Of a stretch of DNA of 64,000 nt, positions 35,980 through 43,984 are shown one piece after another. A program made the position numbers and the translations under genes. How positions within the stretch are numbered: the first letter of the stretch is position 1; the number at the start of each line of letters is the position of its first letter. The stretch lies in assembly GCF_023715325.1 (NCBI RefSeq), contig NZ_JAMBNX010000002.1:186001-250000 (forward strand), read 5' to 3'. Source of the DNA: Agromyces mediolanus. Its GTDB lineage: Bacteria; Actinomycetota; Actinomycetes; Actinomycetales; Microbacteriaceae. The notes beneath the pieces were generated by a model. The model made no database searches and was not told the DNA's origin. It was given only the letters and a program-made list of their open reading frames with translations.

Positions 35980-37390
35980 CCGCAAGCTGCTTCGCGCCGG
36001 AGGTCGCGGCGTCGCCGTACTCACCGCCGCCGCACTCACCGTCGTCGCATTCGGGGCCGCGGCCGTCGTGCCCTGGCCCGAGCACCGTGCCGAGCCCGTC
36101 GCCCGCTCGATCGAGCCGGCCGAGAGCCGGACGCTCCGCGTGTGCCCCGGCCCGATGCTCGAGCTCGGCGCCGATGCGGAGTCCGTGTCGGCGCTCGGCT
36201 CGGCCGGTCTCACGATCGCGACGCAGCCCGAGGACGCCGGCGCCGAACGCGTCCCCCTGGCGCCTCCGCGCGGCACGGAGGAGGACGTCGCGGTCGCCCT
36301 CGTGACCCAGCCGGGGAGCGTCGGGGCCGGGATGCTGGCCGGAGCGCAGTCCCAGCAGCTCACGACCGAGACGGCGGCCGGGTTCCTCGCCGCGTCCTGT
36401 GCCGAGCCCGTGGCCGAGGCGTGGCTCGCCGGCGGCAGCACGGAGCTCGGCCGCTCGACGCTGCTGCTGCTCGCGAACCCGGGCGAGGTGACCGCGACGG
36501 TGGATGTCCGTGTGCATTCCGAGACCGGTGCGGTGGACGCGCCGGCGGGCCTCGGGCTCGTCGTGCAGCCCGGTGCGCAGCGCGTCGTCTCGATCGCCGG
36601 CCTCGCTCCCGGGGCCGCGTCACCCGTCGTGCACGTGACGAGCACGGGCGGCACGGTCGCGGCGACGCTCGAGCAGACCGCCATAGATGTGCTCACCCCG
36701 ACCGGTGCTGACCTCATCGGGACGACGGCTCCGCCCGCGAAGCGGCAGACCATCACGGGCGTCGTGGTGCCGCAGTCGGGCGGCATCGCGGTCGACGAGG
36801 ACCACGCCGAGGGTGACGCGCATCCGAGCCTGCGCCTCCTCGCGCCCGGCGACGACCCGGTCGAGGCGGCCGTCTCGGTCGTGCCGGAATCCGGTGGGGA
36901 GGGCGCCGTCTTCGACGTCGTGCTTCAACCCGGGCAGGTCAGCGATATCCCGCTCGGCGAGCTCGCCGCGGGCGAGTACACCGTTCGGCTCGACGCCGAC
37001 GGCGAGTTCGTCGCCGCGGCGCGTACGGCGACCGTGAAGAGCGGTGAGGAGCTGCCGAGCGACTTCGCCTGGTTCCCAGCCTCCCTGCCGCTCCTGGCGG
37101 AGACGCTCATCTCAGTGCCGCGCGGCCCCGGCGCGAAACTGCATTTCGCCAACCTGGGCGACGCGGATGTCGAGGCGACCGTGACCACCGACGGTGGCGA
37201 GCAGCTGGTGAGCGTTCCCGCGGGCGGCGCGGCCTCGGTGCCGATGACCGGCAACGGCGGCCGGGCGTTCGTCACCGCCGACGCCGGGCTGTTCGCCTCG
37301 GTCAGCTTCGCCGGGGACCGGCAGCTCGCCGGGTTCGCGGTGCAACCGCCCGGCCCGCTCGATTCGCCGATCGTCGTCTATCCGCGCTGA
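35969..37390 (+). CDS. DUF5719 family secreted or anchored protein
   Basis: The product has 473 residues. A basic N-terminus and a hydrophobic segment (about residues 13-35) act as signal anchor or signal peptide. The rest is a beta-rich extracytoplasmic domain with repeated Ala/Gly/Val/Thr strands and two cysteines (about 58 and 144). This is the DUF5719 layout always found after the large GT2 membrane protein, with which it overlaps. It probably assists that enzyme outside the membrane; no reaction is known. Confidence 0.8.
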   Translation: MADSRKLLRAGGRGVAVLTAAALTVVAFGAAAVVPWPEHRAEPVARSIEPAESRTLRVCPGPMLELGADAESVSALGSAGLTIATQPEDAGAERVPLAPPRGTEEDVAVALVTQPGSVGAGMLAGAQSQQLTTETAAGFLAASCAEPVAEAWLAGGSTELGRSTLLLLANPGEVTATVDVRVHSETGAVDAPAGLGLVVQPGAQRVVSIAGLAPGAASPVVHVTSTGGTVAATLEQTAIDVLTPTGADLIGTTAPPAKRQTITGVVVPQSGGIAVDEDHAEGDAHPSLRLLAPGDDPVEAAVSVVPESGGEGAVFDVVLQPGQVSDIPLGELAAGEYTVRLDADGEFVAAARTATVKSGEELPSDFAWFPASLPLLAETLISVPRGPGAKLHFANLGDADVEATVTTDGGEQLVSVPAGGAASVPMTGNGGRAFVTADAGLFASVSFAGDRQLAGFAVQPPGPLDSPIVVYPR

Positions 37391-37407
37391 GTCGCAGCTC
37401 GCCCGGA

Positions 37408-37427
37408 AGCGCCGCGGTCGCGGCGCT
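37408..37427. terminator. GC-rich hairpin between convergent genes
   Basis: AGCGCCGCG (37408-37416) is the exact reverse complement of CGCGGCGCT (37419-37427). The two-base gap means the innermost pair cannot form, giving about eight base pairs with a four-base loop. It lies between the DUF5719 stop and the convergent zincin-like gene. Confidence 0.5.
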
Positions 37428-37429
37428 GC

Positions 37430-37873
37430 TCAGAAGTGCCGGTAGCGCCCCGGCGCGAGCTCCCACGGGTCTCGACCGATCAGCTCGCCGACGGCCCGGA
37501 ACACGCAGCTCTCGATGAGGAGCTTCTCGTCTTTGTCCTCGCCTTCCTGCAGGCGCAGGAATCGCACGATGGGCAACCGGAAGAACACGATGCGCCGCTC
37601 GTCGTGGGAGACGCGCCAGCGATCGACGTGATCGACGTGGATGGCCTCGGCCGGTGCCTGCGCGACCTCGAACACCACGCCGTCGAGCTCCGGCCAGAGC
37701 CCGCGCAGGTACGACGCGGTCGCCGCGATCGTCATCTCGAACTCGTCGATGCGGGTGGTGAGCAGCGGCAGGTGCGGCCCGGTGACGGGGGAGCGCAGGC
37801 CGCGCCCGTGACGGTCCCGCGCGAGTCGGCGCGGCGAGCTCGGGACCCGGGCGACACGACGAGGACGGGGCAT
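37430..37873 (-). CDS. Zincin-like (metallopeptidase family) protein without HExxH
   Basis: The product has 147 residues from the ATG at 37873; an ATG at 37882 would add three. A basic Pro/Arg-rich N-terminus precedes a compact domain. Position and C-terminal form (FEVAQAP, FFRLPIVRF, ELAPGRYRHF) match the actinobacterial proteins named metallopeptidase family beside DUF3499, as in Rv3259. The region where family members keep HExxH reads LIESCVFRAVGELIG, so both zinc histidines are missing and catalysis is doubtful. It is divergent from DUF3499 with only 45 bases between starts. Confidence 0.7.
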   Translation of the reverse strand: MPRPRRVARVPSSPRRLARDRHGRGLRSPVTGPHLPLLTTRIDEFEMTIAATASYLRGLWPELDGVVFEVAQAPAEAIHVDHVDRWRVSHDERRIVFFRLPIVRFLRLQEGEDKDEKLLIESCVFRAVGELIGRDPWELAPGRYRHF

Positions 37874-37918
37874 GCCCTCCATCGTAATGTCCGCGGGCCT
37901 CGCTACGCTGGTCGAGCC

Positions 37919-38134
37919 ATGAGACGTTGTTCGCGCACCGCATGCACCGCAGAAGCGGTCGCCACGCTGAGCTACGACTACGCCGACTCGATGATCGTCG
38001 TCGGCCCGCTCTCGCCGGTCCGCGAACCGCACGGCTACGATCTCTGCGCCGCGCACTCCGAGCGCACGAGTGCGCCGCGGGGCTGGCAGGTCGTGCGGCA
38101 CAAGCCGATGGGTGAGGTAGGTTTCAAGGCGTGA
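37919..38134 (+). CDS. DUF3499 family protein
   Basis: The product has 71 residues: RRCSRTACTAEAVATLSYDY near the start, then DLCAAHSERTSAPRGWQVVRH. The cysteines and the CAAH motif suggest a small metal-binding fold. The family is specific to Actinobacteria and lies beside manB in nearly all of them (Rv3258c in mycobacteria). Function is unknown. A TACGCT hexamer ends 9 bases before the ATG, fitting a very short or absent leader. The stop overlaps the GTG of manB. Confidence 0.88.
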   Translation: MRRCSRTACTAEAVATLSYDYADSMIVVGPLSPVREPHGYDLCAAHSERTSAPRGWQVVRHKPMGEVGFKA

Positions 38135-39570
38135 TCGCCTCCGCCGACTCGTCCGATTCCGCTGGCCGTCTGTCCGCCGTCGTGAAGGCCTACGACATCC
38201 GTGGGCTCGTCGGCGAGCAACTGACTGAACCCATGGTCGAGGCGCTCGCCGCGGCCTTCGTCGACGAGGTCGGAGCCGCGGGCGGCACCGTCGTGGTCGG
38301 GCACGACATGCGCGATTCCTCGCCCGGTTTCGCCGCGGCGTTCGCGCGCGGCGCCGCGGCGCGCGGCGCCTCCGTCACCGAGATCGGGCTCTGCTCGACC
38401 GACGAGAGCTACTACGCGTCCGGCGCGTTCGGCGCCCCGGCCGCGATGTTCACCGCGAGCCACAACCCCGCCGCGTACAACGGCATCAAACTCTCCCGGG
38501 CGGGTGCGCAGGGCATCTCCCTCGACACCGGTCTCGCGGCGATCCGCGACCGGGCCGCCGACTACCTCGAGGGCGGCATCCTCCCGGTCTCCGAGCCGGG
38601 CGCGATCACCGCGCGTGACGTCCTCGTCGACTACGCGGCGTACCTCCGCGGCCTCGTCGACCTCGCCGGCATCCGACCGCTGAAGATCGTCGTCGACGCC
38701 GGCAACGGCATGGCCGGGCTCACCGTGCCCGCCGTCCTCGGTGGGGCAGCCGGACTCCCGGCGCTCCCGCTCGAGATCGTCCCGCTGTACTTCGAGCTCG
38801 ACGGCACGTTCCCCAATCACGAGGCGAACCCCCTCGAGCCCGCCAACCTCGTCGACCTGCAGCGCGCGGTCGTCGAGCACGGCGCCGATCTCGGGCTCGC
38901 CTTCGACGGCGACGCCGACCGCTGCTTCGTCGTCGACGAGCGCGGCACCGCCGTCACGCCCTCGGCGGTCGCCGCGATCGTCGCGCTCCGCGAGATCGCC
39001 CGTGTGCGCGCAGCCGGCGAGACCGGCGAGGTCGCCGTCATCCACAACCTCATCACCTCTCGCGTCGTCCCGGAGACGATCGAGCGCGCCGGGGCCGTGC
39101 CCGTGCGCACCCGGGTCGGGCATTCGCTCATCAAGGACCGCATGCGCGAGACCGGTGCCGTGTTCGGCGGCGAGCACTCCGCCCACTACTACTTCCGCGA
39201 CTTCTGGGGCGCCGACAACGGCATGCTCGCGGCGATGCACCTGCTCGCCGAGTTCGGTGGTCAGCAGGGGCCGCTCTCCGAGCTCTCCGCGCGGTTCACC
39301 CCTTACGCCCTCTCCGGCGAAGTGAACTCGACCGTCGACGACGTGCCCGCCGCCTACGCCCGCATCTTCGAGGCGTTCACCGGTCGCGCGGAGTTCGACG
39401 AACTCGACGGCCTGACCGCCGAAGGCATCACCGCGATCGACGAGCCCTTCTGGTGGTTCAACGTGCGCCCGTCGAACACCGAGCCGCTGCTCAGGCTGAA
39501 CGTCGAGGGCGCCGACGAGGCGACGATGATCCGCATCCGCGACGAGGTGCTCGAACTCATCCGCGCCTGA
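38131..39570 (+). CDS. manB: Phosphomannomutase/phosphoglucomutase
   Basis: The product has 479 residues from a GTG at 38131 overlapping the DUF3499 stop. It has YDIRG at the N-terminus, the phosphoserine loop FTASHNPAAYNGIK (serine near residue 110), the metal loop FDGDADRC and the C-terminal phosphate clamp RPSNTEPLLRLNVE. It converts mannose 6-phosphate to mannose 1-phosphate, leading to GDP-mannose for Gmd and for mannosylation of lipids and proteins. A downstream guanylyltransferase is not in the window. Co-translation with DUF3499 is likely. Confidence 0.95.
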   Translation: MIASADSSDSAGRLSAVVKAYDIRGLVGEQLTEPMVEALAAAFVDEVGAAGGTVVVGHDMRDSSPGFAAAFARGAAARGASVTEIGLCSTDESYYASGAFGAPAAMFTASHNPAAYNGIKLSRAGAQGISLDTGLAAIRDRAADYLEGGILPVSEPGAITARDVLVDYAAYLRGLVDLAGIRPLKIVVDAGNGMAGLTVPAVLGGAAGLPALPLEIVPLYFELDGTFPNHEANPLEPANLVDLQRAVVEHGADLGLAFDGDADRCFVVDERGTAVTPSAVAAIVALREIARVRAAGETGEVAVIHNLITSRVVPETIERAGAVPVRTRVGHSLIKDRMRETGAVFGGEHSAHYYFRDFWGADNGMLAAMHLLAEFGGQQGPLSELSARFTPYALSGEVNSTVDDVPAAYARIFEAFTGRAEFDELDGLTAEGITAIDEPFWWFNVRPSNTEPLLRLNVEGADEATMIRIRDEVLELIRA

Positions 39571-39635
39571 GACGGCGGCGTCATACTCGGCGCCCGAGTT
39601 CCGCATTCCACGGCTGAGGCCGGAGAATGGATGCC

Positions 39636-41117
39636 ATGAGCTCCCAGCCCCTCACCACCGCCCTGCCGTTCAAGGTCGCCGACCTCTCGCTCGCCGAGGC
39701 CGGCCGCCACCAGCTGCGGCTCGCCGAGAACGAGATGCCGGGGCTCATGGCGCTCCGCGCCGAGTTCGGCGCCGAGCAGCCCCTGGCCGGCGCCCGCATC
39801 GCCGGCAGCCTGCACATGACGGTGCAGACGGCGGTGCTCATCGAGACCCTCGTCGCCCTCGGCGCGGAGGTGCGCTGGGCGAGCTGCAACATCTTCTCCA
39901 CCCAGGACGAGGCGGCCGCCGCGGTCGTCGTCGGCCCGAACGGCACCGTCGACGAGCCTGCGGGCGTGCCGGTGTTCGCCTGGAAGGGCGAGTCGCTCGA
40001 GGAGTACTGGTGGTGCACCGACCGCATCTTCGACTGGTCCGCCGAGGCCGCGGCGGCCGGCGCCGACTGGATCGGGCCGAACATGATCCTCGACGACGGC
40101 GGCGACGCCACGCTGCTGGTGCACCAGGGGCGCGAGTTCGAGCTCGCCGGAGCGGTGCCCGAGGCCGGCGCGGCCGACAGCGCCGAGTTCCGAGTCGTGC
40201 TCGAGACCCTGCGGCGCTCGCTCGAGCGCTCGAGCGACCGCTGGACCCGTATCGCCGACGAACTCCAGGGCGTCACCGAGGAGACGACGACCGGCGTGCA
40301 CCGCCTCTACGAGCTCCACGCCCGCGGTGAGCTGCGCTTCCCGGCGATCAACGTCAACGACTCCGTCACGAAGTCGAAGTTCGACAACAAGTACGGCATC
40401 CGCCACTCCCTGCCCGACGGCCTGAACCGCGCCACCGACGTGCTCATGGGTGGCAAGGTCGCCTTCGTCGCCGGCTACGGCGACGTCGGAAAGGGTGCGG
40501 CCGAGGCGCTGCGCGGCCAGGGGGCCCGCGTCATCGTCTCGGAGATCGACCCCATCAACGCGCTGCAGGCGGCGATGGACGGCTACCAGGTCGCGCGCCT
40601 CGAGTCGGTCGTCGGCGAGGTCGACATCCTCGTCACCGGCACGGGCAACAAGGACGTGGTGCGCCTCGAGCACCTCCTCGGGCTGAAGCACCTCGCGGTC
40701 GTCGCGAACGTCGGCCACTTCGACAACGAGATCGACATGGCCGCGCTCGAGGCGCTGCCGGGCGCCGAGCGCATCGAGATCAAGCCCCAGGTGCACGAGT
40801 GGCGGTTGCCGAACGGGCGCAGCGTGCTCGTGCTGAGCGAGGGCCGGCTGATGAACCTCGGCAACGCGACCGGGCACCCCTCCTTCGTGATGAGCAACTC
40901 GTTCACGAACCAGGTGCTCGCGCAGATCGAGCTCTTCACCCGGCCCGAGGCCTATCCCACGGGCGTGTACGTGCTGCCGAAGCACCTCGACGAGAAGGTC
41001 GCGCGTCTGCACCTCGACGCGCTCGGCGTCGAGCTCACCGAACTCACCCCGGAGCAGGCCGCCTACATCGGTGTCCCGGTCGAGGGCCCGTACAAGGTGG
41101 AGCACTACCGCTACTGA
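39636..41117 (+). CDS. ahcY: Adenosylhomocysteinase
   Basis: The product has 493 residues from the ATG at 39636, which lies 10 bases after GGAG; an ATG at 39627 overlaps that site less well. It has [14 protein letters not shown]-like [15 protein letters not shown], the catalytic [16 protein letters not shown], the NAD loop [19 protein letters not shown] and the C-terminal KVEHYRY. It hydrolyses S-adenosylhomocysteine to adenosine and homocysteine, relieving inhibition of methyltransferases. I looked for an SAH riboswitch in the 65-base leader and could not support one. Confidence 0.96.
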   Translation: MSSQPLTTALPFKVADLSLAEAGRHQLRLAENEMPGLMALRAEFGAEQPLAGARIAGSLHMTVQTAVLIETLVALGAEVRWASCNIFSTQDEAAAAVVVGPNGTVDEPAGVPVFAWKGESLEEYWWCTDRIFDWSAEAAAAGADWIGPNMILDDGGDATLLVHQGREFELAGAVPEAGAADSAEFRVVLETLRRSLERSSDRWTRIADELQGVTEETTTGVHRLYELHARGELRFPAINVNDSVTKSKFDNKYGIRHSLPDGLNRATDVLMGGKVAFVAGYGDVGKGAAEALRGQGARVIVSEIDPINALQAAMDGYQVARLESVVGEVDILVTGTGNKDVVRLEHLLGLKHLAVVANVGHFDNEIDMAALEALPGAERIEIKPQVHEWRLPNGRSVLVLSEGRLMNLGNATGHPSFVMSNSFTNQVLAQIELFTRPEAYPTGVYVLPKHLDEKVARLHLDALGVELTELTPEQAAYIGVPVEGPYKVEHYRY

Positions 41118-41124
41118 CCGGATG

Positions 41125-41152
41125 CCGCGGCGGCCCGCCTGCGCCGCCGCGG
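41125..41152. terminator. Bidirectional terminator hairpin
   Basis: CCGCGGCGGC (41125-41134) pairs with GCCGCCGCGG (41143-41152) around an eight-base loop, between the ahcY stop and the convergent RDD-protein stop. Confidence 0.7.
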
Positions 41153-41169
41153 TCCCCGGAAGATCCGGT

Positions 41170-42006
41170 TCAGCGCTCCGGGAAGCCGTTCGGACGCGCC
41201 GTGAGCACCGGGGCGAGCGCGCGCATCCGCGCCGCCTCGAGCTCCAGCGCGGCGGTGTCGCGCTCCCGGCGCAGGGCGATGACCCCGGCGAGGAACAGCT
41301 CGGCCGGGGCATCCGGAACCGGTGAGACGTACGGGACCGCCTCCTGGGCGAGCGCCGCGGCGAATCCCGCGCGCCGCTCGGGCACGAGGTGCTCGGCGTT
41401 GCGGAAGAACGCGGCGATGCGACGCTCGAGGGTCGTCGGGAGGCGCCCGACGTCGGCCGTCGCCGCCCACGCCGTGAGCGGGGCCGGCACGCCGAACGGG
41501 TCGATCGTCAGCTTCGGCACGCGCTCCATCTGCGCGTGGGTGCCCGCGAGGAGATCGCCGAGCCGCTTCGAGGAGGGGTTCAGGAAGCCGACGAGGAGCG
41601 CCAGCCCGCCGAGGGTGAAGTAGATCTCCAGCACGCCGGTGAGGGCACGGATGAACGCGTGCCGGAAGCCGATGGAACCGCCGTCGTCGCGGACGACCCG
41701 GAGGCCCACCGCGAGCTTGCCGAGCGAACGGCCCCGGCTCGCCGTCTCCACCGCCGTGGGCGCGACCACGAGACAGACCACGAGCAGGGCGATCCCGATG
41801 GCGCGGAGCGCGGCCTCGTCGAGGCTGATGCTCGCGGTCAGCCAGAACAGCCCGCCGCCGACGAGGAGCGTCGCGAGCACGTCGATCGCGGCGCCCGCGG
41901 CTCGCAGCACCGCCCCGGCCGGGCGGACGTCGAGCTGGACCGCCTCGCCCGTCAGCAGGCCCTCGTCGGCCACGGTGGAACGGCGCTCTGGCGCTGCGAC
42001 GGTCAT
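41170..42006 (-). CDS. RDD family membrane protein
   Basis: The product has 278 residues. The RDD domain (about 25-165) shows RAAGAAIDVLATLL, with Ala in place of the usual first Arg, and the later segment SRGRSLGKLAVGLRVVRDDGG that is diagnostic. Three to four membrane segments are followed by a 110-residue cytoplasmic tail. Function is unknown; family members may transport ions or anchor partners. In mycobacteria an RDD gene lies with SpoIIM, DUF58 and MoxR genes just as here. Its start is 17 bases from the divergent SpoIIM start. Confidence 0.88.
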   Translation of the reverse strand: MTVAAPERRSTVADEGLLTGEAVQLDVRPAGAVLRAAGAAIDVLATLLVGGGLFWLTASISLDEAALRAIGIALLVVCLVVAPTAVETASRGRSLGKLAVGLRVVRDDGGSIGFRHAFIRALTGVLEIYFTLGGLALLVGFLNPSSKRLGDLLAGTHAQMERVPKLTIDPFGVPAPLTAWAATADVGRLPTTLERRIAAFFRNAEHLVPERRAGFAAALAQEAVPYVSPVPDAPAELFLAGVIALRRERDTAALELEAARMRALAPVLTARPNGFPER

Positions 42007-42023
42007 GGGTAGTATTCAAGCAG
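42007..42023. promoter_or_regulatory. Overlapping divergent promoter, RDD/SpoIIM
   Basis: Only 17 bases separate two opposite ATG codons. TAGTAT (42010-42015) lies 8 bases before the SpoIIM start and fits a -10 box of a leaderless mRNA. The same AT-rich stretch must serve the other strand, with -35 regions inside the opposite genes, so the two promoters probably interfere. Confidence 0.5.
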
Positions 42024-43019
42024 ATGGATCTCGACGCTCTCGCCGCAGCCCGTGCCGATGACTGGCAGCGCCTCGACGCGCTCACCCGGCAGCGCCGGCT
42101 CGACGGCCGGGAGACCGACGAGCTGATCGAGCGCTACCAGTCCGCCGCCTCCGACCTCTCGGCGGTGCAGACGACGGCGGGCTCGACGGCGCTCGGCGAC
42201 CGAGTCTCGATCCTGCTCGCCCGCGCGCGGCTCCGGTTCACCGGGGTTCCCGAGAACCCGCTCCGGCAGTTCACCCGCTTCTGGCTCGTCTCGCTGCCCG
42301 CGGCGCTCTACCGGGTGCGCTGGGTGACCCTCGCCGTGGCCGTCGCGACCGTCGTCGTCGCGGCGCTCTTCGCCTCGTGGGTGCTCTCCGACCCGAGGGT
42401 GATCGCGAACCTCGGCAGCGAGGCCGAGCTCGAGCAGATCGCCGACGAGGGCTTCGCCGCCTACTACTCCGAGCACCCCGCCGGCTCCTTCGCCGGCTCG
42501 GTCTGGACGAACAACGCCTGGATCGCCGCGCAGTGCGTCGCGTTCGGCGTCGTCGGCGTCTGGGTGCCGTGGGTGCTGCTGCAGAACGCGCAGAACCTCG
42601 GCGTCATGGCCGGCATCATGCTGCACTTCGACGAGGCCGACACCTTCTTCCTCTACATCGCCCCGCACGGGCTGCTCGAGCTCACCAGCGTCTTCGTCGC
42701 CGCAGCCGCCGGGCTTCGCATCTTCTGGGCCTGGATCGCACCCGGCCGACGCAGCCGCAGCTCCGCGCTCGCCTCGGAGGCCAGGGCACTGTTCACCATC
42801 GCGATCGGCCTCGTGTTCTGGCTGTTCGTCGCCGGCCTCATCGAGGGCTTCGTCACCCCGCAGCCCTGGCCGTGGGCGGTGAAGATCGGCATCGGCGCGC
42901 TCGCGCTCGCCGCCTTCCTGTTCACGATGCTGGGGCTCGGCCGTCGCGCCGCGAAGGCGGGAGAGACCGGCGATCTCTCCGAGTTCGACTCGGGCGAGCG
43001 TCGCATCGTCGCCGGCTGA
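42024..43019 (+). CDS. Stage II sporulation protein M-like membrane protein
   Basis: The product has 331 residues. An N-terminal soluble helical part (about 1-95, DDWQRLDALTRQ) precedes five or six membrane segments with FGVVGVWVPWVLLQNAQNLG and APHGLLELTSVFVAAAAGLRI, the SpoIIM/DUF95 signatures. In non-sporulating Actinobacteria the protein is linked with RDD, DUF58 and MoxR genes, suggesting a shared membrane complex rather than sporulation. The actual role is not established. Confidence 0.88.
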   Translation: MDLDALAAARADDWQRLDALTRQRRLDGRETDELIERYQSAASDLSAVQTTAGSTALGDRVSILLARARLRFTGVPENPLRQFTRFWLVSLPAALYRVRWVTLAVAVATVVVAALFASWVLSDPRVIANLGSEAELEQIADEGFAAYYSEHPAGSFAGSVWTNNAWIAAQCVAFGVVGVWVPWVLLQNAQNLGVMAGIMLHFDEADTFFLYIAPHGLLELTSVFVAAAAGLRIFWAWIAPGRRSRSSALASEARALFTIAIGLVFWLFVAGLIEGFVTPQPWPWAVKIGIGALALAAFLFTMLGLGRRAAKAGETGDLSEFDSGERRIVAG

Positions 43020-43034
43020 CCGGCCCGGAGACGC

Positions 43035-43070
43035 CGATGGCGGATGCCCCGTCCGGGACATCCGCCATCG
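43035..43070. terminator. Bidirectional terminator hairpin
   Basis: CGATGGCGGATG (43035-43046) pairs perfectly with CATCCGCCATCG (43059-43070). The twelve-base loop can itself form a small CCCG/CGGG pairing. It lies between the convergent SpoIIM and aquaporin genes. Confidence 0.8.
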
Positions 43071-43082
43071 TGGTCGAGAGGC

Positions 43083-43808
43083 TCAGGCGGTGAGCTTCGT
43101 CGTGCGATCGAAGACCGCCTTGTAGATCACGCCGGCGACGAGGCCGCCGACGATCGGGGCGACGATCGACGCCCAGAGCTGCACGAGCGCGTCGCCGCCG
43201 CCGAAGACCGCGGTCGCGATCGAGCGGGCCGGGTTGAACGAGCCGTTGGTGATCGGACCGGCGACGAGCACCAGCACGGTCAGGGTGAGGCCGATGGCGA
43301 GCGGCGCGAGGTTCGCCGCCGAGCGTCCGGCCGAGGTCACGCCGAGGATGACGAACAGGAACACCGCGGTCGCGACGATCTCGGCGATGAAGAACGCGCC
43401 GAGGCCGTACCCGTCGGGCGAGAGCTCGTCGTAGCCCGTTGACGCCGCACGGAACGTGGCGACGACGTCGGCGCCGGGCGCGCTCGCGACGATGCCGAGG
43501 AGGACGACGGCACCCAGGATGCCGCCGACGATCTGTGCGACGAGGTACCCGGCGACGTCCTTCCAGGCGAAGCGGCCCGCGACGGCGAGGCCGAGGGTGA
43601 CGGCCGGGTTGAAGTGCCCGCCCGAGATCGGGCCGAAGGCGTAGACCCCGACGAGCACGCTGAGGCCGAGCGCGAAGGCGACACCGAGGAGGGTGGCGTC
43701 GGCGGACGAGAAGATCGCCGCGCCGATGACGCCGAAGACGAGGATGAAGGTGCCGAGGAGTTCGGCGGTGAGCTTCTGCCCCGTCGAGGGGGCGGCCGTT
43801 CCGGCCAT
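43083..43808 (-). CDS. Aquaporin (MIP family)
   Basis: The product has 241 residues from the ATG at 43808, preceded by AAAGGA. Six membrane segments and two half-helices carry the first NPA motif in GGHFNPAVTLG and the second in GSFNPARSIATAVF. The residues around NPARS and the narrow-pore Arg agree with water channels of the AqpZ type rather than glycerol facilitators, which have NPARD. It interrupts the otherwise conserved SpoIIM-DUF58 arrangement. Confidence 0.9.
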   Translation of the reverse strand: MAGTAAPSTGQKLTAELLGTFILVFGVIGAAIFSSADATLLGVAFALGLSVLVGVYAFGPISGGHFNPAVTLGLAVAGRFAWKDVAGYLVAQIVGGILGAVVLLGIVASAPGADVVATFRAASTGYDELSPDGYGLGAFFIAEIVATAVFLFVILGVTSAGRSAANLAPLAIGLTLTVLVLVAGPITNGSFNPARSIATAVFGGGDALVQLWASIVAPIVGGLVAGVIYKAVFDRTTKLTA

Positions 43809-43984
43809 GCTGGTGTCCTTTCCTTGGAGACGAATCGCCCCCTGCGGGGGCGACGAAACGGCGCGGGACCCCTCCGCGCCGGGCATGAGCCTATCGACAA
43901 CGGGGATCGCCGCCGCGGCGAGCCGCGCCGGTGTGTCGTGCCACGACGTCGGATGACGGCGGGAGTCTCCGCGTGCGCGGGGGC
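43809..43984. other. Intergenic stretch upstream of the aquaporin gene
   Basis: These 176 bases hold the aquaporin ribosome-binding site (minus-strand AAAGGA) and presumably its promoter, though I see no clear -35/-10 pair. They also lie downstream of the DUF58 stop; no good terminator hairpin is visible. Confidence 0.4.

Noticed and set aside
32557..36786. A 1409-codon minus-strand open frame opposite whiB, the large GT2 protein and DUF5719
   Set aside because: It is low-complexity Arg/Gly/Glu-rich, spans several real genes and a terminator, and has no recognisable fold.
39571..39635. SAH riboswitch upstream of ahcY
   Set aside because: The 65-base leader is too short and shows no convincing pseudoknot pairing.
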